NCBI GenBank assembly: GCA_031362245.1
Contig: JANLSD010000338.1
Span: forward strand, 1-22,935
Origin: JAAURS01 sp031362245
Lineage (GTDB): Bacteria > Cyanobacteriota > Cyanobacteriia > Thermosynechococcales > Thermosynechococcaceae
Length of the DNA stretch: 22,935 bases
Reading direction: 5' to 3'
The first letter of the stretch is position 1; each line of letters begins with the position of its first letter. Made by a program: the position numbers and the translations under genes. Shown here piece by piece: positions 8,321 to 16,785 of this stretch. The notes below the pieces were generated by a model. It was not told where the DNA came from. It made no database searches and saw only the letters and a program-made list of their open reading frames with translations.

Positions 8321-9202
8321 ATGAAAACCCCAACAACATCAAGCCTCAATCCTGCGTGGCAAGTTCTAGACACGCTCAATGCTCATAATTTTACCGAAGC
8401 CCGACTGCAACTGCATTATGGGATTCAATTTATGGCGGCGACGGGTGCGGCCCTCGCTGAGCCGCTACCGGACTACAGCCATAGCTGTCTCGAATGGAAT
8501 TCTGATCTAGATGTGTTTATGGGAGCACTCATTCGGGCAACCAACCCCTTTCGGGTTGTCCTAGATCCCATCCTCCTCACGTTAATGTTGCTGGATAAGC
8601 AAGGTGAGATGGTTGCAGTACTGCCGCTGCATCAGAAAACCTTGGCTGAAGGAATCGCTTGGCTAAAGACAGAAATTGCTCGGCTGGGTGCAGATGTCAG
8701 CAAGATTGAGCTGCTCACCTATCCAGAGGATTTCCCAGATTATGCGATCGCCCACGGTGCAGCCTTTAATGTGAACAAGGGAGAAGCCGAACGGCAAGAA
8801 CTCTCATACTATTACGCCAATACACATGTCCTGTTACAAGGTATTGTTGCGGAGGTTAAAGATGCCTCTCTCATCCATATTTGGCCGCACCACTTCGACA
8901 TGGCGACCTTAATCTCTCTGCCGATCCAGAAGAAAGGGGAACCCTTGACCATTGGGGTGGGATTCTCGCCAGGAGATGGTAGCTATGGAGAACCCTACTG
9001 GTATGTGTCTCCTTATCCCTATCCTGATTCAGAGCATTTACCGTTGCTGGATGGCAATGGATTTTGGCATACCCAACACTGGGTGGGTGCGGTCTTGCTT
9101 GCCTCTCAACTGACGCAGGGTTCTGACCAAGCTCAGGTCAAACAAGCTCAAGCATTTTTGCAGTCAGCGATAGAAGCATCCAAAAGATTACTACAAGCCT
9201 AA
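8321..9202 (+). CDS. Conserved protein of unknown function (WPHHFD motif)
   Basis: This 293-residue soluble protein has no signal peptide or membrane segment. I do not recognise a firm family; a distant tie to DUF5996-like proteins is possible. Notable residues are the stretch HIWPHHFDMATLI (186-198), with two adjacent His and an Asp, and GFSPGDGSYGEPYWYVSPYP (214-233), rich in Gly, Pro and Tyr. The His-His-x-Asp arrangement could bind a metal, but this is inference. Residues 14-42 (WQVLDTLNAHNFTEARLQLH) look like an amphipathic helical start. The ATG at 8321 is chosen; a GTG lies directly before it at 8318, and no clear ribosome site is seen for either. It follows the SDR/GMC pair on the same strand, separated by 134 bases and a palindrome, so it may be transcribed separately. 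Confidence 0.7.
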   Translation: MKTPTTSSLNPAWQVLDTLNAHNFTEARLQLHYGIQFMAATGAALAEPLPDYSHSCLEWNSDLDVFMGALIRATNPFRVVLDPILLTLMLLDKQGEMVAVLPLHQKTLAEGIAWLKTEIARLGADVSKIELLTYPEDFPDYAIAHGAAFNVNKGEAERQELSYYYANTHVLLQGIVAEVKDASLIHIWPHHFDMATLISLPIQKKGEPLTIGVGFSPGDGSYGEPYWYVSPYPYPDSEHLPLLDGNGFWHTQHWVGAVLLASQLTQGSDQAQVKQAQAFLQSAIEASKRLLQA

Positions 9203-9497
9203 CCCTTCAACGCTGAACCCTATGACTACCGTATTTGCGGCATATTTACGGGTTCCGTTCTGCTGCTGGCCCTAGCAAAGGAGGTATAGCTTCCTTAAGG
9301 GGTGATGGCGATACTTTGATTGGCGACTTCGCTGCGCTCCATTAAGGCGATTAGAGCGCGGGGCTTCTCGCTGAATAGTTAAATAATAATGTAATTCTAT
9401 TGAGGGATCACCACACTGCGCTGGGGATCGTCTAGGCTGCCTTAAGGACGGCTTGAGCCTCGGCGTTGAGCTTCACAAGACCCATACTTGCGTATCT
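9203..9497. other. Intergenic stretch before the GH57 gene
   Basis: No convincing gene is seen in these 295 bases. The 8-base palindrome CCTTAAGG occurs twice, at 9293-9300 and 9440-9447. A near-perfect ribosome-site sequence, AAAGGAGGT, lies at 9277-9285 but no start codon follows at a usable distance. An AT-rich patch around 9380-9400 (TTAAATAATAATGTAATTC) could hold a -10 element. The content could be the remains of a decayed gene, but nothing in it is recognisable. Confidence 0.35.
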
Positions 9498-12182
9498 ATG
9501 GAAGCACAGTTCAACACAGTTCAGTTATCCAGACCGCTGAGTACTCAAGTGGATCGGTACGCTACACATTCAATCCGATCGCCGCACCTTTCTCCAGACC
9601 CACTGATGCCTGAGGTTCCCCAAGGCGTCTATGTCACGCTACACGGTCACTTTTACCAGCCCCCCCGCGAAAATCCTTACATTGGTGCCATTGAGCGCCA
9701 GCCTAGTGCAGCTCCGTTCCATAACTGGAATGAGCGCATTTGCCACGAATGCTATCGCCCCAACGCCTTTGCCCGTATTTTTAATGACGCTGGCGAAGTG
9801 GTGGAAATTGTCAATAATTATGAGTACCTGAGCTTCAATATTGGTCCCACACTGATGAGCTGGCTGGACCAGTACGACGGCGAAGTCTACCAGCGCATCC
9901 TAGAAGCTGATCGCAATAGCTGCCTGAGGTTGAATGGTCATGGCAATGCGATCGCCCAGGTCTACAACCACATCATTTTGCCCCTAGCCAACCCCGAAGA
10001 TAAAGTCACCCAAATCCGCTGGGGTAAGGCCGATTTTAAAGCTCGCTTTAACCGTGAAACCGAGGGCATGTGGCTCGCAGAAGCCGCCGTGGACTACGCC
10101 ACCCTAGAAGTTCTGATTGCAGAGGGAATCAAGTTTATTGTGTTGGCCCCCTCTCAAGTACAGCGGTGCCGACCCATTGCCCCCGAGGCTGATCTCCAAG
10201 GGATGGATTACCCTTGGGAGGACGTTGGCGGTGGACAGATTGATCCCACCCGCCCCTATCGCTGCTTTTTGGCGGGGGGCGATAGAAGCCGTGACTACAT
10301 TGATATTTTTGTCTACGACGGCCCTATTTCTAGGGGCATGGGCTTTGAAGATGTGCTCAAAAGCTCTGAGCAGTTTGCCAACCGCGTGGGGCAAGCCGTG
10401 CGTCATGACCGTGATGATAAAGCCCAGCTCATTTCCATTGCAACCGATGGCGAAACCTTTGGGCACCACAAGCACAACACTGAAAAATCCCTCGCCTATG
10501 CCTTCCGTCACGTCCTGCCTCAGCGGGGCTGGACCATTACCAACTTTGCCCATTTCCTGAGTCTCCATCCTCCCACCTGGGAAGTTGAAATTAAGCCTGT
10601 TACGGCCTGGAGCTGCGCCCACGGGGCTGATCGCTGGCAAGATGACTGCGGCTGTGGTGGAGAAGGTGGCGTATGGCACCAGAAATGGCGACGACCCCTG
10701 CGCGACTCCCTCGACTGGCTGCGGGATCAGCTCGCCCAGATTTTTACCGAACTGGGGGAAATGCTATTTTGCGATCCCTGGGCTGCCCGCAATGACTATA
10801 TTGATGTGCTTCTGGCCTCTAGCAACCCCCTCACCGTCGAGGCAAGGGAGCGGTTTTTGATTCAGCATCAGCACCATCCACTCTCTCCACCCGAGCAGAT
10901 TGATGCCCTGCGGTTGCTGGAACTCCAGCGCTATGCGTTGCTGATGTACACCAGTTGCGGCTGGTTTTTTGAGGAGCTATCCCGCCCAGAAGGCGTACAG
11001 ATTTTGCGCTATGCGGCTAAAGCGATCGCCCTGGCGGCTGAACTCTCTGGTACCAATCTAGAGCCAGCGTTCATTGCACACCTCACCCATGCCCCCAGTA
11101 ATGTCGAGCAGTTTGGGGATGGGGCTGGGGTGTATCGCCAGTTGGTGCTGCCCTCCCAAGTTACCCTCCATCAGGTGGTGGCAAACTACGCCATGACGTC
11201 GTTGTTTCGGGCCTATCCAGAAGAATCCCGCACCTACAGCTATCAAACCCACCAGTCAGACTACGAAACCCACCGCATGGGCAATCTCAACTTAGCCGTG
11301 GGTCATCTACAGCTCACGGCAGATGTGACAGGGGAAACCATCCAGGTCATTTTTGCGGTGCTGCACATGGGCGGCTGGGATTTTCACTGTGTGATTCAGC
11401 CCTTCACAGGGCGGCCCTACTATACGGCGCTCAAGCAGGCGCTCTTTGAGCAATTACAGAAAACGAGCGTACCGCGCTTAGTATTAGTGATGAACCAATA
11501 CTTTGGCGATCGCTATTACGGCATTCAAAACCTTTTTGCCGAAGACCGCCATCAGCTTCTCGATCTGTTGTCCCAGACCACCCTCATGCGCCTTGCCCAG
11601 ATGTACACCCAGGTCTACCGCGACAACTATGGTCTCCTTACAGCCTATTGCCAGGATGACCTAGAAGCTCCTCAAGAACTGCGGGTTGCCGCCCAAGTGG
11701 CCCTCAGCCATCGTGCCACCCAAACAATTCAGGCCCTCCTGTCTTCTCCCGAAACCTTAGCAACGGAACCCAACTATCGGGTTCAGCTCACGGAGCTGGC
11801 GGCGATCGCCACAGAAGCTCAGCACTTAGGCTGTCATCTGAGTCTAGACGTGATGGAAAAGCCCATGAACAAGCTGCTGAACGGCTGGTTGTGGCGATCG
11901 CTCTATCACGACGATTTAACCCTGCTTCGAGACTTTCGGGATCTTTTCAAACTCTCTCACCGTCTCGGTTTAAAGATTCAGGACGATCGGCTTCAGGAAC
12001 TGTATATCCAGTTTCTCCAAAAACGGTGGGTGCCCCATACTCTTCAGCTTGAAGTGTCAAATCTCCGCCCGTTTATCAAACTTGGGCAGCTTTTAGCCAT
12101 TGATATGCAGCCCTGGTTGGCGCTGTTGCAGTCTGCGATCGCCCAAAATCCAGCAGATGCAAATCTGGCCCTCAGTCGCTAA
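9498..12182 (+). CDS. GH57 glycoside hydrolase with DUF3536 domain
   Basis: This protein of about 894 residues belongs to the large cyanobacterial GH57 + DUF3536 group, retaining alpha-glucan-acting enzymes whose exact substrate is not established. GH57 landmarks are the first-strand motif VTLHGHFYQPPRENPY (just after residue 40), the nucleophile region GMWLAEAAVDY (Glu195 by pattern) and IATDGETFGHHKH with Asp317 as likely acid/base. A cysteine-containing stretch (CAHGADRWQDDCGCGGEGG) follows around residue 370. The C-terminal 500 residues are the DUF3536 part, mostly helical, ending with WVPHTLQLEVSNLRPFIKLG. The start is uncertain: TTG 9453, ATG 9498 and ATG 9606 are all in frame, none with a clear ribosome site; the first conserved residues lie after 9606. 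Tocopherol cyclase follows 5 bases later. Confidence 0.85.
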   Translation: MEAQFNTVQLSRPLSTQVDRYATHSIRSPHLSPDPLMPEVPQGVYVTLHGHFYQPPRENPYIGAIERQPSAAPFHNWNERICHECYRPNAFARIFNDAGEVVEIVNNYEYLSFNIGPTLMSWLDQYDGEVYQRILEADRNSCLRLNGHGNAIAQVYNHIILPLANPEDKVTQIRWGKADFKARFNRETEGMWLAEAAVDYATLEVLIAEGIKFIVLAPSQVQRCRPIAPEADLQGMDYPWEDVGGGQIDPTRPYRCFLAGGDRSRDYIDIFVYDGPISRGMGFEDVLKSSEQFANRVGQAVRHDRDDKAQLISIATDGETFGHHKHNTEKSLAYAFRHVLPQRGWTITNFAHFLSLHPPTWEVEIKPVTAWSCAHGADRWQDDCGCGGEGGVWHQKWRRPLRDSLDWLRDQLAQIFTELGEMLFCDPWAARNDYIDVLLASSNPLTVEARERFLIQHQHHPLSPPEQIDALRLLELQRYALLMYTSCGWFFEELSRPEGVQILRYAAKAIALAAELSGTNLEPAFIAHLTHAPSNVEQFGDGAGVYRQLVLPSQVTLHQVVANYAMTSLFRAYPEESRTYSYQTHQSDYETHRMGNLNLAVGHLQLTADVTGETIQVIFAVLHMGGWDFHCVIQPFTGRPYYTALKQALFEQLQKTSVPRLVLVMNQYFGDRYYGIQNLFAEDRHQLLDLLSQTTLMRLAQMYTQVYRDNYGLLTAYCQDDLEAPQELRVAAQVALSHRATQTIQALLSSPETLATEPNYRVQLTELAAIATEAQHLGCHLSLDVMEKPMNKLLNGWLWRSLYHDDLTLLRDFRDLFKLSHRLGLKIQDDRLQELYIQFLQKRWVPHTLQLEVSNLRPFIKLGQLLAIDMQPWLALLQSAIAQNPADANLALSR

Positions 12183-12187
12183 GGATT

Positions 12188-13318
12188 GTGGATTTAATCC
12201 CCTCCACACATCCCCTCCTGCAAACGCCCCACAGTGGGTTTCATTGGGATGGTAAAAACCGCAGTTTTTTTGAAGGCTGGTATTACCGTCTGACCTTACC
12301 TGAGGACGGACAGACCTTTGCTTTCATGTACTCCATTCAAAACCCAGCGGGGGGAACTGCGTTGAGTGGCGGTGCGGCCCAAGTCCTAGGGCCAAAGGAA
12401 GAATACCTCTGCCGAACGTTGCCCAACGTCGATCAATTCTGGGCATGGTCTGACGCCCTAGGTCACGGGCATTGGCGCAAGACTGACTTCGTACAGCCCC
12501 CTGGCTATCTTGAGAGGGATGAATTTGATCGCCATGTCCAAGAAGGCTATCAAGTCACCGCCACCCACCACCAAGGCACGCTGCGCGATCCAGGTTCTGG
12601 GCAAGTGGCGCGGTGGGAGTATACCGTTCGCCCCCTCTATGGCTGGGGACAGTCTGGAAAAGCTCAGCAATCTACGGCGGGTTGGCTGTCTCAATTTCAG
12701 ATCTTTGAACCGGGATGGCAAATTTTAATGGCCCACGGCCTTGCCACGGGTTGGGCCGAATGGAATGGCAAGCGATACACCTTCACAGATGCCCCTGCCT
12801 ATAGCGAAAAAAACTGGGGCGGAGCCTTCCCCACCAAGTGGTTTTGGCTGAACTGTAATGCCTTTGACCAACACCCCGATCTTGCTCTCACCGCAGGGGG
12901 CGGACGGCGGCAGGTGATTGCCTGGATGGAATCTGCGGCAATGGTAGGCATTCACTATCGCGGCAATTTTTATGAGTTTGCGCCCTGGAATGCCTCAGTA
13001 ACGTGGGCAGTTTCGCCTTGGGGCGCTTGGACAATGCGGGCTAGGAGCGATCGCCACACAGTAGAACTCACCGCTACTACGACCAATCCAGGCACCTACG
13101 TCCGAGCGCCCACTGCTCACGGGCTGGACTTTGTTTGTCGAGATACAACCAATGGGCAGATAACATTAAAGCTCTGGGAGAAGGCAAGCAACAATACTAA
13201 TCGGCTGCTACTGGAGACCCATAGCAGCCTCTGTTGCTTAGAAGTGGGAGGTGCTCCTTGGTCACATCAATGGATTGATAACTGTGGGCTAACTCCCCTT
13301 ATCTTGAATCTTGTCTAA
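12188..13318 (+). CDS. vte1: Tocopherol cyclase
   Basis: This enzyme closes the chromanol ring of tocopherols from phytyl-benzoquinols, at the thylakoid or envelope membrane. The 376-residue length matches Synechocystis Slr1737 (363 residues, from memory). Family landmarks are HSGFHWDGKNRSFFEGWYYR near the N-terminus (15-34), TFAFMYSIQNPAGG, and YSEKNWGGAFPTKWFWLNCN (205-224). The start is a GTG only 5 bases after the GH57 stop. AAGG at 12181-12184 is very close to it, which suggests translation coupled to the upstream gene. No other start lies near. The phytyltransferase and methyltransferase of the same pathway are encoded on the opposite strand, ending toward this gene. Confidence 0.93.
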   Translation: MDLIPSTHPLLQTPHSGFHWDGKNRSFFEGWYYRLTLPEDGQTFAFMYSIQNPAGGTALSGGAAQVLGPKEEYLCRTLPNVDQFWAWSDALGHGHWRKTDFVQPPGYLERDEFDRHVQEGYQVTATHHQGTLRDPGSGQVARWEYTVRPLYGWGQSGKAQQSTAGWLSQFQIFEPGWQILMAHGLATGWAEWNGKRYTFTDAPAYSEKNWGGAFPTKWFWLNCNAFDQHPDLALTAGGGRRQVIAWMESAAMVGIHYRGNFYEFAPWNASVTWAVSPWGAWTMRARSDRHTVELTATTTNPGTYVRAPTAHGLDFVCRDTTNGQITLKLWEKASNNTNRLLLETHSSLCCLEVGGAPWSHQWIDNCGLTPLILNLV

Positions 13319-13335
13319 TTAATAGGGGTGAGTTA
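13290..13335. repeat. Inverted repeat spanning the tocopherol cyclase stop codon
   Basis: TAACTCCCCTTAT (13290-13302) pairs with ATAGGGGTGAGTTA (13322-13335) with one bulged base and one G-U pair, around a 19-base loop that contains the stop codon. It could end transcription or protect the mRNA 3' end. The downstream bases are AT-rich but lack a T-run. Confidence 0.45.
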
Positions 13336-13448
13336 CCATATTATATATAGTAGTTAATGTATTGAATCATAAAATCTTCATGCAAATTTAATTTTTCAAT
13401 CGCTAATACTATATGTAATCTTTCATTTTAGACTTAACATAATCTCTC

Positions 13449-13937
13449 ATGCAGACCCACTCAAAAATTGTCTATTCAGCTTTAGTCTCAGCTTTGGTTT
13501 TATCCTCTATTGCAAGCCCTGCACAAGCAGAAACACTCATTGACGCAACCAATCCTAACGCTATTCTCAATATTGCAAAAGGATATGGCGCAGCCACATT
13601 AACGAAGGATAGTGTTGGCGATCCCTACATTTCTGGAATGATTGAAGGAACTCGGTATGGGGTTTACTTCTATGGCTGCACTTCTGGCAAAAACTGTAGA
13701 GAAATTCAGCTTCGAGCCTCTTGGAATACGAGCAATATTTCTCTTGGTACAATTAACGCATGGAATCAGAAAAACCGGTTTGGTCATGCTTATCTATATG
13801 ACGCCGACAGTCATCCTAGTCTAGATATAATGGTTAATCTTAACTATGGCGTGTCATCAAGAAACTTGGAAGATACGTTTGACACATGGCGAGTAGTTAT
13901 GAATAAATTCAAGCTAAATGTCATTGAGAAGAGCTAG
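13449..13937 (+). CDS. Secreted YbjN-like protein
   Basis: This 162-residue protein begins with a clear signal peptide: basic start, hydrophobic ALVSALVLSSIA, and a cleavage motif AQA before Glu28. The mature part follows the YbjN domain pattern: GYGAATLTKDSVGDPYISG, then YGVYFYGCTSGKNCREIQLR with two cysteines (Cys76 and Cys82), and a final FDTWRVVMNKFKL helix. YbjN-type proteins are related to the type III secretion chaperone fold; most secreted forms have no known job. The gene is clearly more AT-rich than its neighbours, as are both flanks, and it sits alone between converging tocopherol genes, which hints at later insertion. No ribosome site is evident before the ATG. Confidence 0.78.
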   Translation: MQTHSKIVYSALVSALVLSSIASPAQAETLIDATNPNAILNIAKGYGAATLTKDSVGDPYISGMIEGTRYGVYFYGCTSGKNCREIQLRASWNTSNISLGTINAWNQKNRFGHAYLYDADSHPSLDIMVNLNYGVSSRNLEDTFDTWRVVMNKFKLNVIEKS

Positions 13938-13962
13938 CTTTTGATCCTTGTCAGTGATTTAG

Positions 13963-14050
13963 ATGCAGCAGTTTTTAATCTCGAAGGCAATATCTTACTT
14001 GAATCCAGAATTTTAGCGGACTATACCCATTCGACTTTAAGCTGCTGCAT
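13963..14050. repeat. Long imperfect hairpin
   Basis: The ends are a perfect 9-base inverted repeat, ATGCAGCAG (13963-13971) and CTGCTGCAT (14042-14050). Further in, after an internal loop, TCGAA at 13981-13985 pairs with TTCGA at 14030-14034. The whole could fold into one 88-base hairpin downstream of the YbjN-like gene and facing the 3' end of the phytyltransferase gene. It may be a two-way terminator, a small RNA or a miniature palindromic element. Confidence 0.5.
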
Positions 14051-14112
14051 TATTTTGAGATATATTCTGTTCTCAAATTTATGATGGGTCGATAAATTAA
14101 ATAATGGAAGCG

Positions 14113-15066
14113 TCATCCTTTCCAAAGACATGAAACGGGGAAAATAATGTATTCCAGAAAAAATAATTTCCAAATAAATTGGTAAAATTGACTGATTTGT
14201 TGCTGACTTTTAAGATTCACCTTGGTGCTACGCATCCACAGCCAAACCAGTAGTCCAACATGGGTCGCAATCAAAAATAAAGGCTGCACAGGAATCCAGC
14301 CTAGTGCTGTAAGCCCAATCATGAGACCATAGCAGGCTGTCAAGACCCAGCGGGATATTTCAAAAACAGACTGGGTTCCAAGACGAAGGGTGAGGGTATT
14401 TATTTTGAACTGGCGATCGCCCTCTGCATCGGGCATATCTTTGAAAATGGCGATCGCAAAGGCAAACAAAATCACAAAACCAGTTAGCGCCCATACTTCT
14501 GCTGAGAGCCGTTGTGTGCCCCCTAAAACCTGCTGAAAGTGCAGAAAAAAACCAAGATTGACGATAATACCGCGCACGCCAAAAATACACAGCGCCGCCC
14601 AGAACGGAAACCGTTTTAGCCGAAAGGGCGGGAGCGAATAGACCGTCCCAATGGCAACGCTTAAAATCACCGTTGCCCAAAGTGCGGTGCCTTGAAGGGC
14701 AGACAAAATCAGGGCCAGTGCTCCTGTTACCCAAACGATGAGTAAGCCTTCTTTGCGAGAAAATTCGCCGGAGGCTAAGGGTAAATTGGGTTTATTGATC
14801 CGATCAATGTCTACATCCTCAAGTTGATTGAGTCCCACAATGTACAGGTTGGCGCAGAGACTGGGGACTAGAGCAGCGGCGATCGCCCTTCCAAGCCCAA
14901 GCCAAGAAAATGGCGTTCCCACGGTTGCGCTGGCCAGTGCAATCATCGCCAAACCCGTCACGCTCAGGCTGGTGCCAATAATGGTGTGGGGACGAGAAAA
15001 CTTCCAGAGCACCCGCAGCCATGTAATGGCTTGACGCCATCTTTTTGATAAAACCACTGAACTCAT
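14113..15066 (-). CDS. vte2: Homogentisate phytyltransferase
   Basis: This membrane prenyltransferase joins phytyl diphosphate to homogentisate, the committed step of tocopherol synthesis. The 317-residue protein has the UbiA-family architecture of about eight or nine membrane helices. The first Asp-rich motif is NQLEDVDIDRINKPNLPLAS (80-99, with Asn80, Asp84 and Asp88) and the second is KDMPDAEGDRQ (209-219); both bind the diphosphate through magnesium. RPHTIIGT (25-32) and YSLPPFRLKR (143-152) are also typical. It corresponds to Synechocystis Slr1736. The ATG at 15066 lies 15 bases after the stop of the methyltransferase gene upstream, so both are almost certainly on one transcript. Confidence 0.94.
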   Translation of the reverse strand: MSSVVLSKRWRQAITWLRVLWKFSRPHTIIGTSLSVTGLAMIALASATVGTPFSWLGLGRAIAAALVPSLCANLYIVGLNQLEDVDIDRINKPNLPLASGEFSRKEGLLIVWVTGALALILSALQGTALWATVILSVAIGTVYSLPPFRLKRFPFWAALCIFGVRGIIVNLGFFLHFQQVLGGTQRLSAEVWALTGFVILFAFAIAIFKDMPDAEGDRQFKINTLTLRLGTQSVFEISRWVLTACYGLMIGLTALGWIPVQPLFLIATHVGLLVWLWMRSTKVNLKSQQQISQFYQFIWKLFFLEYIIFPVSCLWKG

Positions 15067-15081
15067 TCCCTACGATCCTCA

Positions 15082-15948
15082 CTACTTAATGGCACGGAGC
15101 AGTCCATACCGGATTAGACCCTGCCGATAGCCTGATGACATATATTGCAGGGCAAAAGCTCCCCGCAGCGTTTCCCACCCAGCGGTTAAAATTTTAGGAA
15201 TCACGCGAGGACTGAGCGCCGATGTAATGACATCATCCCAAAAGGGAGCGACCGCATCTGACCAATCTGCGGTGCGGATGTGCTGGAAAGATAAACCTTC
15301 AGCAATCTGGGCATAGTCAGGCAAAGAAATCACGTAGGGCAAGTGATAAACGCGGTAGATTTTATCGAGCAGTTTTTGCTCTTGAGGGGTTAAGGCACTT
15401 TTGGGTGGGTTAACGTCGCGGTGGCACCAGGTTGCCATCAAAAATGTCCCACCCGGTTTCAGGACACGGTGACACTCTTGCAAAAATTTGGTTTTATCGG
15501 GCATATGTTCACCACTTTCAAGAGTCCACACCAAATCAAAGGACTCATCGGCAAAGGGCATGTGCAGCGCATCTGCTACCTTAAATTGAGTCTGATTCAG
15601 TAACCCTGCTTCCAATGCACGGGCCGTCGCCCGGTTCGCCTGAACGGGACTGAGGGTAATACCCGTCACAGTGGCGTTAAACTTCTCAGCCAAGTACAGC
15701 GAACTACCGCCAATGCCACATCCCACATCCACAATATGGGCGGTTTGCAGTGGCGCTCCCCAGGTCAGTAGTTCTTCAATCAAGTCAATTTGGGCCTGCT
15801 TGCGATCGCCAGGTGCGGAGCCATTACTTTGGCGCTGCCCATCCAACCCATAGAAGCCGTGGTGCATGTGCTCACCCCAAACCTTTTCCCAGAGTCCTGA
15901 AGAGGCATCATAAAACTGCTGAATGCGTTGCGATAGCGTGGCTGTCAT
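15082..15948 (-). CDS. vte4: Gamma-tocopherol C-methyltransferase
   Basis: This SAM-dependent methyltransferase makes alpha-tocopherol from gamma-tocopherol (and beta from delta). The 288-residue protein carries FYDASSGLWEKVWGEHMHHG (12-31), the SAM-binding VDVGCGIGGSSLYLAEKF (73-90), WTLESGEHMPDK, and ATWCHRDVNPP, all strongly like Synechocystis Slr0089. That protein has an N-terminal leader that is absent here. A 2-methyl-6-phytylbenzoquinol methyltransferase is the main alternative, but the SGLWE...WGEHMHHG and SGEHMP motifs and the position next to the phytyltransferase gene favour the gamma form. It is first in a two-gene minus-strand operon and diverges from the thioredoxin gene. Confidence 0.91.
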   Translation of the reverse strand: MTATLSQRIQQFYDASSGLWEKVWGEHMHHGFYGLDGQRQSNGSAPGDRKQAQIDLIEELLTWGAPLQTAHIVDVGCGIGGSSLYLAEKFNATVTGITLSPVQANRATARALEAGLLNQTQFKVADALHMPFADESFDLVWTLESGEHMPDKTKFLQECHRVLKPGGTFLMATWCHRDVNPPKSALTPQEQKLLDKIYRVYHLPYVISLPDYAQIAEGLSFQHIRTADWSDAVAPFWDDVITSALSPRVIPKILTAGWETLRGAFALQYMSSGYRQGLIRYGLLRAIK

Positions 15949-16102
15949 AAATCCGATCTTTCAAAAGAGAGCGTGGCTAGAACATTGCCGTTATGAGGGC
16001 TTTACCCCCACAAACCCCTTGATTCTAGGCCATCAACCTTAGAGCGGACTGAAGAAAAATGGAGATTTAGCCTGTATCGCCAGACTTGGTTTCGTTTTTT
16101 CC

Positions 16103-16108
16103 TACAAT
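16103..16108 (+). promoter_or_regulatory. Possible -10 element for the thioredoxin gene
   Basis: TACAAT at 16103-16108 (within CCTACAATAGGG) is a good sigma-70 -10 hexamer, 80 bases before the chosen ATG at 16188. No good -35 hexamer is placed at the usual distance. If correct, the longer frame starting at 16086 could not be translated from this transcript, which supports the later start. Confidence 0.35.
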
Positions 16109-16187
16109 AGGGACTAATACTGGCTTACTTCTAGGCCAGCATTCGCCTTTTGGCTTCAATATTTTCCCTGTTAGGTTGGTGTGCCCT

Positions 16188-16769
16188 ATGACTTCATCTT
16201 CTCCAAACCCTAACTCCGCTGCATCTGGCGGTCAGCAGTTGAGAAATTTGCTGATTGTCATTGTGGCTGTGGTGCTCAGTGTGCTGCTAGGGCTGGGGCT
16301 TCAAACGCAGTCTTCACGGCCTACTCTAGCAGCCCTAGCGGCTTCTGCTACCCCACTGGATACGGCGATCGCCAATGGTAAGCCTTCCCTGGTTGAGTTT
16401 TACGCAAACTGGTGTACGAGCTGTCAGGCAATGGTGGGGGACATGGCAGCCCTCAATACTGAATATGGAGACCGTGTCAATTTTGTGATGCTGAATGTGG
16501 ATAACAGCAAATGGCTCCCAGAGATGATGCGCTACCGCGTGGATGGGATTCCCCACTTTGTATTTTTGGATCGCGCTGGTGAGACGATCGCAGGGGTTGT
16601 AGGGGAGCAGCCCCGCACCATTCTGGGCAATAACTTATCGGCATTGATCGCAGATGCGGCGCTTCCGGTGCTGTCTCGAACAGGTCAAGTCTCTGCGTTT
16701 TCCCCCAATATCAACGGCAGCATTGGGGATGATCCTCGCGCTCACGGGAGCGTAACGCCAGGGGCTTAG
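16188..16769 (+). CDS. txlA: Membrane-anchored thioredoxin, TxlA/HCF164-like
   Basis: This 193-residue protein has one N-terminal membrane helix (residues 20-38, NLLIVIVAVVLSVLLGLGL) and a thioredoxin domain facing the lumen or periplasm. The active site is FYANWCTSCQ with Cys76 and Cys79, followed by NVDNSKW, YRVDGIPHFVFLD (the cis-Pro loop) and GVVGEQP. HCF164, the plant relative, is needed for cytochrome b6f assembly by reducing apocytochromes; TxlA is its cyanobacterial counterpart. An in-frame ATG at 16086 would add 34 residues that lack family character. The ATG at 16188 is preferred because the short Ser/Pro-rich start followed by one helix is typical. The C-terminal tail (about 25 residues) is low in structure. 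Confidence 0.88.
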   Translation: MTSSSPNPNSAASGGQQLRNLLIVIVAVVLSVLLGLGLQTQSSRPTLAALAASATPLDTAIANGKPSLVEFYANWCTSCQAMVGDMAALNTEYGDRVNFVMLNVDNSKWLPEMMRYRVDGIPHFVFLDRAGETIAGVVGEQPRTILGNNLSALIADAALPVLSRTGQVSAFSPNINGSIGDDPRAHGSVTPGA

Positions 16770-16785
16770 ATTCAGTGAACATAAC

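Noticed and set aside
9277..9285. Near-consensus ribosome site AAAGGAGGT suggesting a small gene
   Set aside because: No start codon follows at 5-12 bases, and the nearest ATG (9304) opens only a four-codon frame.
10104..10679. Minus-strand frame of 191 codons within the GH57 gene
   Set aside because: It is antisense to conserved GH57 catalytic sequence and has no recognisable protein features.
13599..13787. Minus-strand small frame opposite the YbjN-like gene
   Set aside because: The plus strand has a signal peptide and domain pattern; the opposite frame has neither.
14360..15082. Extra minus-strand frames inside the phytyltransferase gene, as if the gene were frameshifted
   Set aside because: The 317-residue frame is continuous and carries both Asp-rich motifs; the others are shadows in a different frame.
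16023..16136. TTCTAGGCCA occurring twice before the thioredoxin gene
   Set aside because: Two copies of a 10-mer about 110 bases apart with no shared flanks are too weak to call a repeat element.
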